This document shows positions 8,681-17,400 of a stretch of DNA of 18,271 nt, in pieces. The notes under the pieces were generated by a model. That model saw only the letters and a program-made list of their open reading frames with translations. It was not told the DNA's origin and did no database searches. Positions within the stretch are counted from its first letter, which is position 1; every line of letters starts with the position of its first letter. The position numbers and the translations under genes are program-made. This stretch comes from Trachipleistophora hominis (lineage: Eukaryota > Microsporidia > Pleistophoridae): contig JH993996.1 in NCBI GenBank assembly GCA_000316135.1, positions 1 through 18,271 of the forward strand, in the 5' to 3' direction.

Positions 8681-11600
8681 ATGAATTTTCTTGATCAAAC
8701 TTCGAACATTCTCATCAGATGGATTTTATGGTTTGCCAATGAAAGTGATGACGCTGTAATTGATACCATTCTATGTGATAATCTTGAAGATATGAATTTA
8801 GAAAACGTTTTTGTCAATATTTTTGAATCAAAAGGGAATATAACGCTTTCAGAGTTCAAAATTGCTGATTATGATACAAACGAAGATCCATTAGGTATTT
8901 GTAAGTCTGGGAAAAGAAAGCGTCTAGATGATGATTCAGCGATGGAAAGCAAAAATGATTGTACATCTACGAATGAAACAGACAAAGAAAATGATAAATG
9001 TAAATATCGTATGATCCATGTTCCCGTAGCTAAATCCTTGTTTATGAAAATAGTAAATCTAACCGTAACTAGCGAGGTAAAATTTTCAGATGAGGAGCTT
9101 TATAATATTATTGAGCATCTTCTAACATTTTTAAAAGATAAACTGCCATTCTTGCGAGTGCTTGCACAGTTATTTCTGGAGGATTCTGAATTAAGGAATA
9201 AACTCGAGGCGATAAATAGTAAATACATCAGTAGGAACGATAAAAAGAGATTAACAAAGGATGTATCCTTTGATATAAAATTTCAGAATGCAATACGCGA
9301 AGTAGAATACCATTTTGGTCTCTTTGTCACAGATAAGCATGGTAATGCTGCAGTAGTTGCTCGAAATGATGATACTTGTCCCCTTATCCACACTGATGTT
9401 TGCTCCTTGTGTTATTTTTTTATACCTTCCTTTATACGTATGGACGGCTACTTTCTGATATACAATCACGATATTTTGTGCGAGGTATACGAAAATTTAT
9501 CTTCTGATTTTGATTTGACTGTAGATGTTGATTTCTCGGATGTTTTCTACGAAGTGAATAAAAGTTACAAAGACAATAAAATTCCGATGCAAATTCTTAC
9601 CGAAGAACTCAATAGCGCGTTTGAATGTAAGTTCTTCACATTAGATTGTCTCAAGACATGTATTTTCCGATTAAGGGGGGTTCAAAGCAATCCAAAATTC
9701 GATGCCATACCAGATAAACAGCTGAATCTTTATTGTCAGGAATGCATTTTTAATGAAACTCTTCAGTTGCCTTCTACTTTAAAAATGCTGTCAATTAGTA
9801 ACTCAAAAATTTGTTGCAATTGGACACTGCCTGATACACTCGAGGATGTTGTTTTTAAGAAAGTTGAAGTCGAGAAAAATTGTAAGCTAAATATTGGGCG
9901 AGCCTGCAAACAGATCAATATTACAGACAGTATTGGCATGATTTTTATTCCATACATCCATGAAATATTCGTGCCTCAGTTTTTCCTGAATTGGTCAGTT
10001 GAATTAGTACAAAACGGTGATGTTGTTGAAAAACTAACAGTATCAAATGCGAAATTTATGAACGTTATTATTTGTGTACCAAGGAATATCAGGGCGATCA
10101 CATTAAAGGATGTGTCAATGGATAATGAAGCTCGACTAACGCTACCGAGAGAAATCAAAGAAGTTATACTCGAGGACTTTAGGGGAAATGTGCAATTTGA
10201 GGATTTTGTACAAAATGGGCCATCAACAATTCATTTTGACAACGGAACGTTTCGTTCAAGCGTAACGAAAGAAAGCGATGACATTGCCGAAGTAGTATTA
10301 TCGAATGTAAGTTTAGACCAAAACATTTTTTTTCTGTTAAATCCATTGAATAATTATTTATCCTACATTCATAGTGATCCCTTCGTTCCTCTACGGTTTG
10401 ATAAAAGAATTAAGTCTATTATTCTATGTAATTGTATAGGTGATGTATATTTTGAGAGTATGCCGTATTTTGGACAGCTTGCTCTAGGCACTAATGTTTT
10501 GTACGAAAGATCAAAGGAAAGTATAAAATTTAATGCATTTGAAAATACGCAGCTAACCAAACTGGTCATATCAAATTATTATATAGTAGAAACAGTGTAT
10601 CTTGGGCTCGAAATAGAAGAAATCAAATTTGAAAACATCGTAGTTGCTGATTCCAAATTTGTGGTCATCAACAGAAATTTTAAAAGGCTCGTATTGAGTA
10701 ACATCAAAGGTTGTTTTAAGATACCCGGTATTGTTTCAGATAATGAATCTGATAATAACGAAATTTTTGAAGATCCCAATTTCCTAGAAATTGTAAATGT
10801 ATTGGAGAATTGTTACGATATCACCATGAAATCACTGTCGTTCCATAGATTAACAATTGATATGAATCTTAGAACTGCGTGTTTCCACAACGTTAAAGTA
10901 AGTGATGAGCTACTTATCATAAGTCAGCAATGCGAGAACTTGCATCTTCATGATGTAGAGGGTCCTGTTTCGACTCCAAACATCACATCGTATAAGACGA
11001 TAAAATTATTCTTTCTTGAGCAATTCGATTGTTCATCTATTTTAACTGCTACCGTTGAAGATTTTGAAGCAAAAGGCGTTGTCTTTAGCAAATATCCGTG
11101 TATAACACCGGCCACAAAGAAAATATCCCTCCATTCTGTTACTTGCGACGCAGTCAAGAATGATTCTATTCTTCTAAGCGAACAGTGCGACGATATTTAT
11201 ATATTATGCAGCAGTATTTCGATGAATATCAGCAGTATTGTTAAAAATATAAGCTTAAACATATCTATATACGTCGCAACACGAGCAATCTGCAGCTTAG
11301 TTACTAGTTGTTCACAAAATATCACCAAACTGAAACTCAGCGGTAACTTTGTTGACGGTATTTGGCGAATTGAAAGGGATGTAAATTTTATATCTTTATT
11401 GAACATTTCGGCAGAAAAAGGTTCGATTTTACAGTTAAATGAAAATTTGGAGAGTATCCGAATAGAATTTTCTCAAGTGAACGTTGATGTTTCAAGTATA
11501 AAGAATCTTAGGGCAATAACGTTAGTAAATGTAGAAGCGTTCGTTTACATTCCATTCAAGTACACACCAGTATCTTACTTGAGGTTCTATGGTGTGGCTA

Positions 11601-13237
11601 TAAACTTTGAAATTAATCTTGGTTCGAATCTTAATACCTTTTCAATCACACGCAGTTCTCTTACAATTGATCACGCCATCATAATTAATCGTAATATTTC
11701 TCATCTCTCAGTTTCCAAGTTTACAGGTGTACTGGAAATGTCTGGAGTTGCAGGACTAGAAAAGGTAACGCTTACGAAAGAGCATGAAATATATTTTGAT
11801 AAGTGGTCCAAAAGAAACAAAGAAGGCTTGTTATGTATTGTAAACTATAAGTTCGATAGCTCAGTCATATTTTCAGATGATGTATCAACAATCCGTTTAA
11901 AAAACGTTGAAACTGCACCTCATACTAAGCTAATACTCAACCATGGATGTAAATGTTTAAAAATAAACTCATCAAACGTTGATATCGATTATTCTCGAGC
12001 AACGCTTCTAAAGAAAGTGATACTAAAAGCCATGTCATCTCTGATTTTGAGGATTCTCTTAACTAAACTATCCTCGGTTAATACGCTTGTTTTGGAAGAC
12101 ATGATTATAGAAGATAAAATCCGGCTTCCTGATTACCTGCACACCGTTGTCCTACGACAAGTACAGATCGCCGATAAGGCACGGTTCAGTTTTAACAAAG
12201 AGTGTTCAGCAGTTCATTTGTATTACTGCTCTGGAATGTACGACTTAGTAGAAATCGAAAACTTGGAAATTCTCAGTTTAATTCCAGGGCTCTATGAAAG
12301 GTTTAAATTTGTGGTTACCCTTCCATCCTTGAGAAGCGTTCGAGAACTGAACATAGCTTATAACATAAACGAAGAATGCTTCAGGTATTATTTGTCCAAA
12401 TGCATCAACTTGACCTCTCTAAGCGTTCACAGCTTAAATTACTCAAAAAGGTTGATAAAATACCCACCGTTCCATTTTGGAATAGAAGATATTTTCGATT
12501 TTTCAGATAGCAATAATCCTCGATCGGTATTTGAGCTTTCTAAATACAAGTCAAACCGGGATGAGTGGAACTGGCAGTATTATATCCTTATAAACCTGAA
12601 GATGAATATTCTCATGCACGAGCTTCTCACTCTTAACCTAAGAAATAAGCTAAAATACTTAAACCTGGCAGGATGCGCTTTGAATAAGGAAAACCTGAAC
12701 ATGCTGAAGGAATGTGCTAATTTGCGAGTGTTAGTTGTTGATTGTGCATTTCTTGATAATACTTTCTTTGAAACCATACCAGCTCAGCTTGAAACTCTTG
12801 AGATACTCGATTGTAAGATCTTTAATGGCGTGCGGCTGGATATAAAGAGATTGAGTTGTAGATCTCTTCAGTTATTGAGAACATGTAAGAATTTAAAGCA
12901 TCTGGTACTAGAAGGCACTATTTTAAAACATGAGCATATTGCCGAGTGTCTACCGGTTAGTCTTGAATCCTTAAAGGTTACAAGGTTCCTCAAGGATAGT
13001 GTTGAATTTGCCCCGGCGACCAGGAAAAAAATCGTCATCAAACGATTAGTTCTTTTATTGGATGATGTTAATTGCTATCCACCAGTGCTGATCGACACCA
13101 ATCCTACGAAAAGACAGTATTACCAGCTTTTTGACAGTTTGCGAAATATTATTGATTTTGCGGCACTCGAGAATTTATCACTGGAAGCATCTGGTCAGTC
13201 CGTGAACATTGATAAAGAAACGTATCGAATTAAGTAA
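8681..13237 (+). CDS. Large leucine-rich-repeat-like protein, 1518 residues, intact
   Basis: A single uninterrupted frame from ATG 8681 to TAA. Residues 1-345 are a non-repetitive head with a short semi-hydrophobic stretch (9-19, not a convincing signal peptide), an acidic and polar linker around a KRKR nuclear-localisation-like cluster (78-81), and helical-looking sequence. From about residue 347 the protein is built of irregular repeats of roughly 20-25 residues, each with one or two strands such as LPSTLKMLSIS, LPDTLEDVVFKKV, LPREIKEVILED, LPDYLHTVVLRQV. The last ~200 residues are more typical LRRs (LKYLNLAG, LRVLVVD, LETLEILD, LKHLVLEG). LRR solenoids usually bind proteins; no enzyme motif is seen. 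No transmembrane segment is evident. Nuclear, cytoplasmic or exported location is open. It sits on the same strand as the secreted LRR gene and convergent with RPC2. The frame is certainly coding; the LRR call rests on pattern by eye. Confidence 0.85.
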   Translation: MNFLDQTSNILIRWILWFANESDDAVIDTILCDNLEDMNLENVFVNIFESKGNITLSEFKIADYDTNEDPLGICKSGKRKRLDDDSAMESKNDCTSTNETDKENDKCKYRMIHVPVAKSLFMKIVNLTVTSEVKFSDEELYNIIEHLLTFLKDKLPFLRVLAQLFLEDSELRNKLEAINSKYISRNDKKRLTKDVSFDIKFQNAIREVEYHFGLFVTDKHGNAAVVARNDDTCPLIHTDVCSLCYFFIPSFIRMDGYFLIYNHDILCEVYENLSSDFDLTVDVDFSDVFYEVNKSYKDNKIPMQILTEELNSAFECKFFTLDCLKTCIFRLRGVQSNPKFDAIPDKQLNLYCQECIFNETLQLPSTLKMLSISNSKICCNWTLPDTLEDVVFKKVEVEKNCKLNIGRACKQINITDSIGMIFIPYIHEIFVPQFFLNWSVELVQNGDVVEKLTVSNAKFMNVIICVPRNIRAITLKDVSMDNEARLTLPREIKEVILEDFRGNVQFEDFVQNGPSTIHFDNGTFRSSVTKESDDIAEVVLSNVSLDQNIFFLLNPLNNYLSYIHSDPFVPLRFDKRIKSIILCNCIGDVYFESMPYFGQLALGTNVLYERSKESIKFNAFENTQLTKLVISNYYIVETVYLGLEIEEIKFENIVVADSKFVVINRNFKRLVLSNIKGCFKIPGIVSDNESDNNEIFEDPNFLEIVNVLENCYDITMKSLSFHRLTIDMNLRTACFHNVKVSDELLIISQQCENLHLHDVEGPVSTPNITSYKTIKLFFLEQFDCSSILTATVEDFEAKGVVFSKYPCITPATKKISLHSVTCDAVKNDSILLSEQCDDIYILCSSISMNISSIVKNISLNISIYVATRAICSLVTSCSQNITKLKLSGNFVDGIWRIERDVNFISLLNISAEKGSILQLNENLESIRIEFSQVNVDVSSIKNLRAITLVNVEAFVYIPFKYTPVSYLRFYGVAINFEINLGSNLNTFSITRSSLTIDHAIIINRNISHLSVSKFTGVLEMSGVAGLEKVTLTKEHEIYFDKWSKRNKEGLLCIVNYKFDSSVIFSDDVSTIRLKNVETAPHTKLILNHGCKCLKINSSNVDIDYSRATLLKKVILKAMSSLILRILLTKLSSVNTLVLEDMIIEDKIRLPDYLHTVVLRQVQIADKARFSFNKECSAVHLYYCSGMYDLVEIENLEILSLIPGLYERFKFVVTLPSLRSVRELNIAYNINEECFRYYLSKCINLTSLSVHSLNYSKRLIKYPPFHFGIEDIFDFSDSNNPRSVFELSKYKSNRDEWNWQYYILINLKMNILMHELLTLNLRNKLKYLNLAGCALNKENLNMLKECANLRVLVVDCAFLDNTFFETIPAQLETLEILDCKIFNGVRLDIKRLSCRSLQLLRTCKNLKHLVLEGTILKHEHIAECLPVSLESLKVTRFLKDSVEFAPATRKKIVIKRLVLLLDDVNCYPPVLIDTNPTKRQYYQLFDSLRNIIDFAALENLSLEASGQSVNIDKETYRIK

Positions 13238-13293
13238 AAGTAATGAAATTATCATTTCGAATGCAGATTATCGACGAGCTTTCCTGTTCGAAG

Positions 13294-13372
13294 GTAAGGT
13301 AATCCACAATTTTTTCAAAGAATTATGTTTAATTACTGTTTTCGCACCTAACTCTTATACACACTCTCCAAG
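13294..13372 (+). other. Weak candidate intron after the large LRR gene
   Basis: AAG|GTAAGG at 13294, CTAAC at 13348-13352 and AG at 13371-13372 form a complete set of splice-like signals just 3' of the LRR stop codon. The frame entering it (open from before 13209, reading NEIIISNADYRRAFLF) is not the LRR frame but looks LRR-like. Splicing would add only about eight codons before a stop. This may be an eroded alternative 3' end of the gene. Confidence 0.15.
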
Positions 13373-13411
13373 CCTGTCGAGAACAATTTTTTTCATAGAA
13401 GTACGTTTATC

Positions 13412-13430
13412 CATGAACCAAATGCCGATC
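13412..13430 (+). repeat. Imperfect direct repeat, left copy
   Basis: CATGAACCAAATGCCGATC. The right copy at 14154-14179 shares the first 11 bases exactly, then GCCG and a later GCCGATC, with a small insertion. In the frame starting at the ATG both encode MNQ-x-P followed by DRS. The two copies bracket the GC-richer island. Confidence 0.4.
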
Positions 13431-13874
13431 CCTGCAACGGGTGATAGATCACGTGTTGAAAGACACATTGTCTTGCGGTTCTAGCTACTGCAGAAAGGCA
13501 GTCTATCAGGGGCTGCGCGTTGATTGCACAGCCATGTGGGTAGCGAAGTTAAGGACGCGTGTCTTCCCGAAGTGGAAGGCCAGTCGGACTACGATTGGTG
13601 AGCTGATGAATCAGCTATTCAAATGTTCGAATGCCATCTGGGTCACCGGAACGGAAACTTGGCTGCACAGGTTGTTACACTATGAAATACCAATTACGCA
13701 ACGTGAGGCAATTCAAGCTGTCAAGTCTAAACTGATCGAGAGGAAGCTACACACAGATGGGTGTGCAATAGACTGTTTTAAGCAAGTGAATTTAATTAAT
13801 TAACACCTACCGTCTTGGAAGGTCATTGTCGTGATTCTAGCGATTTACAGCGGATGGGCTGCCACTTCTATTTA

Positions 13875-13894
13875 AAATGCGTATCGACGCATTT
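13875..13894. repeat. Perfect inverted repeat (7-bp stem, 6-nt loop)
   Basis: AAATGCG, loop TATCGA, CGCATTT. It lies inside the island between the end of the first retroelement-like frame and the zinc-knuckle sequence. Confidence 0.5.
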
Positions 13895-14045
13895 ATGTAT
13901 GCTTACCGTCTCGTTTGATACGGCACAATAGCATCGGTTTACGGGGAAAAATGCCCATTTTGCGGGAAGGAAGAAGGAGAAACCGCGTGACATCTCTTCC
14001 CTGAGAAGAGAAATTCCTCGGGGTATTCCTGGGAGAGATCCCGTA

Positions 14046-14193
14046 CAAGTTATGACTTGCGTGTTAAGATTACTGCTGCTGTAGCAGCATACTCTTCTGT
14101 TGTTTTGAAGGTGCGCGCGAAGTTGTTGCGCGAGGCGACGCACTAATTTCCTTCATGAACCAAAGGCCGGTGGCCGATCGGTCCCAGCGGACC
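14046..14193. repeat. Cluster of small perfect hairpins
   Basis: Three perfect stem-loops with 4-nt loops occur within 150 bases: CAAGT-TATG-ACTTG (14046-14059), TGCTGC-TGTA-GCAGCA (14074-14089) and GGTCC-CAGC-GGACC (14180-14193). Between the second and third is a weaker GCGC-to-GCGC pairing (about 14113-14131). No known RNA gene is recognised; they may be the structured 3' end of the retroelement remnant. Confidence 0.4.
14154..14179 (+). repeat. Imperfect direct repeat, right copy
   Basis: It begins with the same 11 bases (CATGAACCAAA) as the copy at 13412 and contains GCCG twice, the second followed by ATC. It lies at the right end of the GC-richer island, as expected for either an internal duplication or the flanks of an inserted or rearranged element. 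Confidence 0.4.
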
Positions 14194-14447
14194 AGAAAAG
14201 TTAGTTTGATCAGATGATGTGCTGTACGATTATAATTAAACACGTTTTTAGTAAAAAAGTAGTTCTAGAAAAAAGGCATATTACCTGATAAATGAAGATT
14301 TAATGAAAAAACCGTCTAAAAATTTGTATGCCATGTCCGTTGGTAGATAAAAAGTAAAATACACGATTCTCGATAATACCATTCATAAGAATATACAGGC
14401 TCGTTTATAAACAGCTATACACTTCTGTAACGACAACATTTCACTAA

Positions 14448-17400
14448 TCAATATTTTCCAATCTTGATCCTTGGATAGATGCCCATCGCCATCAATTCCA
14501 CAAACAGTAGTTTACACGCGTAGGGCATCTTAACATCAACAACTCGTCCACAGCACGCACCTCCTCTATCTTTGACAACATAGCACCTATCACACACACC
14601 TACGTCAACTGCATCACTGCTAAACAGCAACCTATCTCTCAGCATCTCAGCAGCACCGTGTCCTACCAAACAGTCTCTTTCCATTTCTCCAACTCTTAGA
14701 CCGCCCTCCCTGCTACGCCCCTCCGTAGGCTGCCGTGTCAGCACTGTTCTTTTGCCGATGTTACGCGCGTGTATTTTATCTTCAACCATGTGTTTCAGCC
14801 TTTGATAATACACAGGCCCAAAGAAAACGTGTGTTGGTATTGGTTTGCCTGTCATACCGCTGTAGAATGTCTCCTTTCCTGAATAACTGTAACCAAGGGA
14901 TTGAAGAACCATACAATAATCTTCTATCGTTTTAAGTGTTTTCTTATCGTTGCACGTAAAGTATTTATCTCCATCAGAATCTATATCATCACCATTATCT
15001 GCGACACTGCACTTATCATCGTATTCATTAAAGCTATATGCGCTGCACTCCATTCTCCTGCCCAGCAGCACTCCAACTTTCCCTGCCACTACCTCCTTAA
15101 TCTTTCCGAGTGTCATTCTGCTAGGAAATCCGTGTGGATTCATAATTAGATCAGGAACGATCCCCCGTTCGTTAAAAGGTAAATCAACGGCCCTTATAAT
15201 TCGTCCTACTACCCCCTTCTGTCCATGTCTGCTGCTGAACTTGTCACCGATCACCGGTGTACGCGTTTCTCTCATCTTTATTTTGATAAGAGTGTCCGTT
15301 ATTACCACCGTGTCAACGATTGCCAGTTTTTTGTGGAAGAGACCGTTAAAAACTCCTTTAGGGGAGTACTTGTTGATGAGGATGTCATTTTTTACAATTT
15401 CTCCTACGCATCGTATGCCGTCATTCATTGTTAAATTGGAGGATGTACTATTCGTAGGGTTATGATTGCATTTTCTTGCACCTTCATTGTAGTTTTCCCT
15501 CTTATTTTTCATTTCCTTGTCATTTTGACGTTCCTCCTCCCCATACATTTCCATCTCCGTGTTTTTCTCTTCCGTTTCGTCGTTCATTCTCTTATTTTTA
15601 TCCCAATCATCATTTCCTCTTCCCTTCGTATTGCTCGTAGCATCTTTAACACTCTTCCTTTTCTTCTCTACACCCTGTCCCTGACACACATCTCCATCAC
15701 ACTCCTTAAACGGCATAATAACATCACTACTTCCATCTCCATACCGTCCTATCCCTACGCTATAACTCTTATAGACAGTGACACGCGCCATTCCCCTGTC
15801 CAAACTATTCCTGTTCAAGACAATCGCATCCTCAATATCATATCCACTGAGACTCATCACTGCTACCATCACGTTCTGACCAGAAAGCACTTCTGGCACG
15901 TAATCGCCGTATGTAACAGGCCTTTGCACGTAGTAATTGATGAACAGAACGTTATCAAAGCGTTGTTTGTAGTTAAAACACGCGATGCCCATCGATTGCT
16001 TGCCCATTGCGCATTGGTACGTATTTCTGGGGCTTTGGTTGTGCTCGGGGAACGGAATGGTTGTTGCGGAGTAGCTCAGCATCGTTATGGGGTGCAGTTC
16101 GTAATGCGTATGTTTGGTGGAGTATCGATGTCTTAGGCTGATCAGGGCGTTGCACTGCTCATTTATGTCCAGATACTCGACCACGCCCTTGTGGACAAGA
16201 TCGTGCATGCTCATGTACTCGTTGTACACGGTACGCTGCAGAAAGCGTGCAAATCTTGTGCTGTGATTCGTATCGGACGCACTATTAACCGCAGCCTTAC
16301 CGCCTAGCTCATTATTATCCGCGTTCACGTATGGATTGACCAGTAGCGGCCGGCATATCCGCCCACCGTCCGTGCTAACAAACACAAAGGTGTCTGTCCT
16401 GCTGACACTCACGTACTTATCGATCGTTCCCGCTCTCCTCATCCTAACCAAACGCTCAACGATGCATTCGTTGCAGGAACCAACCGGACAGCCGTTCAAA
16501 AACACCAAAAATTTGTTTTTAAAATTTCCCATCGCTACGCCAAGCACCAGAAACACCTTCTCGTCGAAGGGCACGTCCACCGTTATCTCGGTGAGCATAC
16601 TCAGTGTCTTGACCAGTCCGCAGCTCTCACCTTCTGGCGTATCGCACGGGCATAGCACTCCAAAACACGAGGTGTGCAACGAGCGCGGCCCGGCAATCTT
16701 ACGCGTCTTTTCAAACTGCGATACCACGCGCGTGAGCGTATTGACAGTGTTGAGATAGCTTAGACGACTTAGAGCGGTGCTTACACCGCTCCGCTCCATC
16801 CTAAAACGGCCAATGTTCCAGTTGCCGGTGCTTATCGCCCTGCACAATGTGTTAGTGATCGTATTGTTCAGGCTGATCAGACTGAGCGGCTGAAATTCCT
16901 GCGCACGCATTCTTTTCGAGAGTATTTTGTCGATGCCTTTCTTGATCTCCTCGTTGAACCGCTTGAGCGCATCCTCAAAGAGCAGGCACAGCAACGAACC
17001 GGAAAGCTCAAAACGTTTATTGCCGAGAAAGTCTAAATCGCTGAACGTGCCCTTACGTTCAATTAACCGCGCCATCGTGAGCAGATAAAAGCCCTTCACC
17101 TCCCGTTTTACGTTCGGCAGTACAATCTCGTCCATGAATCCTTCTCTGCCCTTACATACGCTCTTAAGATACGCATGCACGTCTATCCGCAGATCATTCA
17201 GTGAGCACCCCAGGGATACGATCTCGTGCTCCTCCACGCCGTAATTCTTTAGCAGTACGATCAGCGGTACATCCTCCGTGAACACGTTGTTTTTCACAAA
17301 GTAGTTGTTGTTCTTGCGTATTACGGTCGTTCTGCTCTTCCTTTCGCTCGTGAACGATGATACGGTGCTCGTTTCGTTGGTTACTATGATGCGATTCTTA

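Larger units (their letters stand above)
13412..14220 (+). pseudogene. Decayed retroelement-like coding fragment with broken zinc knuckle, in a GC-richer island
   Basis: This stretch is visibly richer in G and C than all surrounding spacer. A frame open from 13417 to 13803 has no ATG until 13534 and reads like the part of a retroelement polyprotein that follows the reverse transcriptase (for example WVTGTETWLHRLL). In another frame, 13952-13984 reads CPFCGKEEGET, then A, a TGA stop at 13988, then HLF. That strongly recalls the C-x2-C-x8-H-x4-C knuckle with a TARHLF-type sequence near the C-terminus of non-LTR retrotransposon ORFs; the last Cys is replaced by Lys. That frame stays open to 14146. 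No reverse transcriptase core (YxDD) is present, so only a 3' remnant is here. Element class is inferred from the knuckle; no match was run. Confidence 0.4.

Noticed and set aside
13868..14143. Minus-strand 91-codon frame in the GC-richer island
   Set aside because: It overlaps the zinc-knuckle sequence on the opposite strand, has low-complexity Arg/Ser/Cys content and no family resemblance, so it is best explained as the shadow of the retroelement remnant.
14150..14200. Possible tRNA or other standard RNA gene in the GC-rich end of the island
   Set aside because: Hairpins are present but no cloverleaf with a T-loop GTTCRAATC-type box or A/B-box spacing could be built on either strand.
14950..15465. 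Plus-strand open frames of 140-220 codons between 14735 and 18011, opposite RPC2
   Set aside because: They are antisense shadows of a long conserved gene. Their Ser/Leu/Ile-rich composition follows from the reverse complement of RPC2, and none has a recognisable motif.
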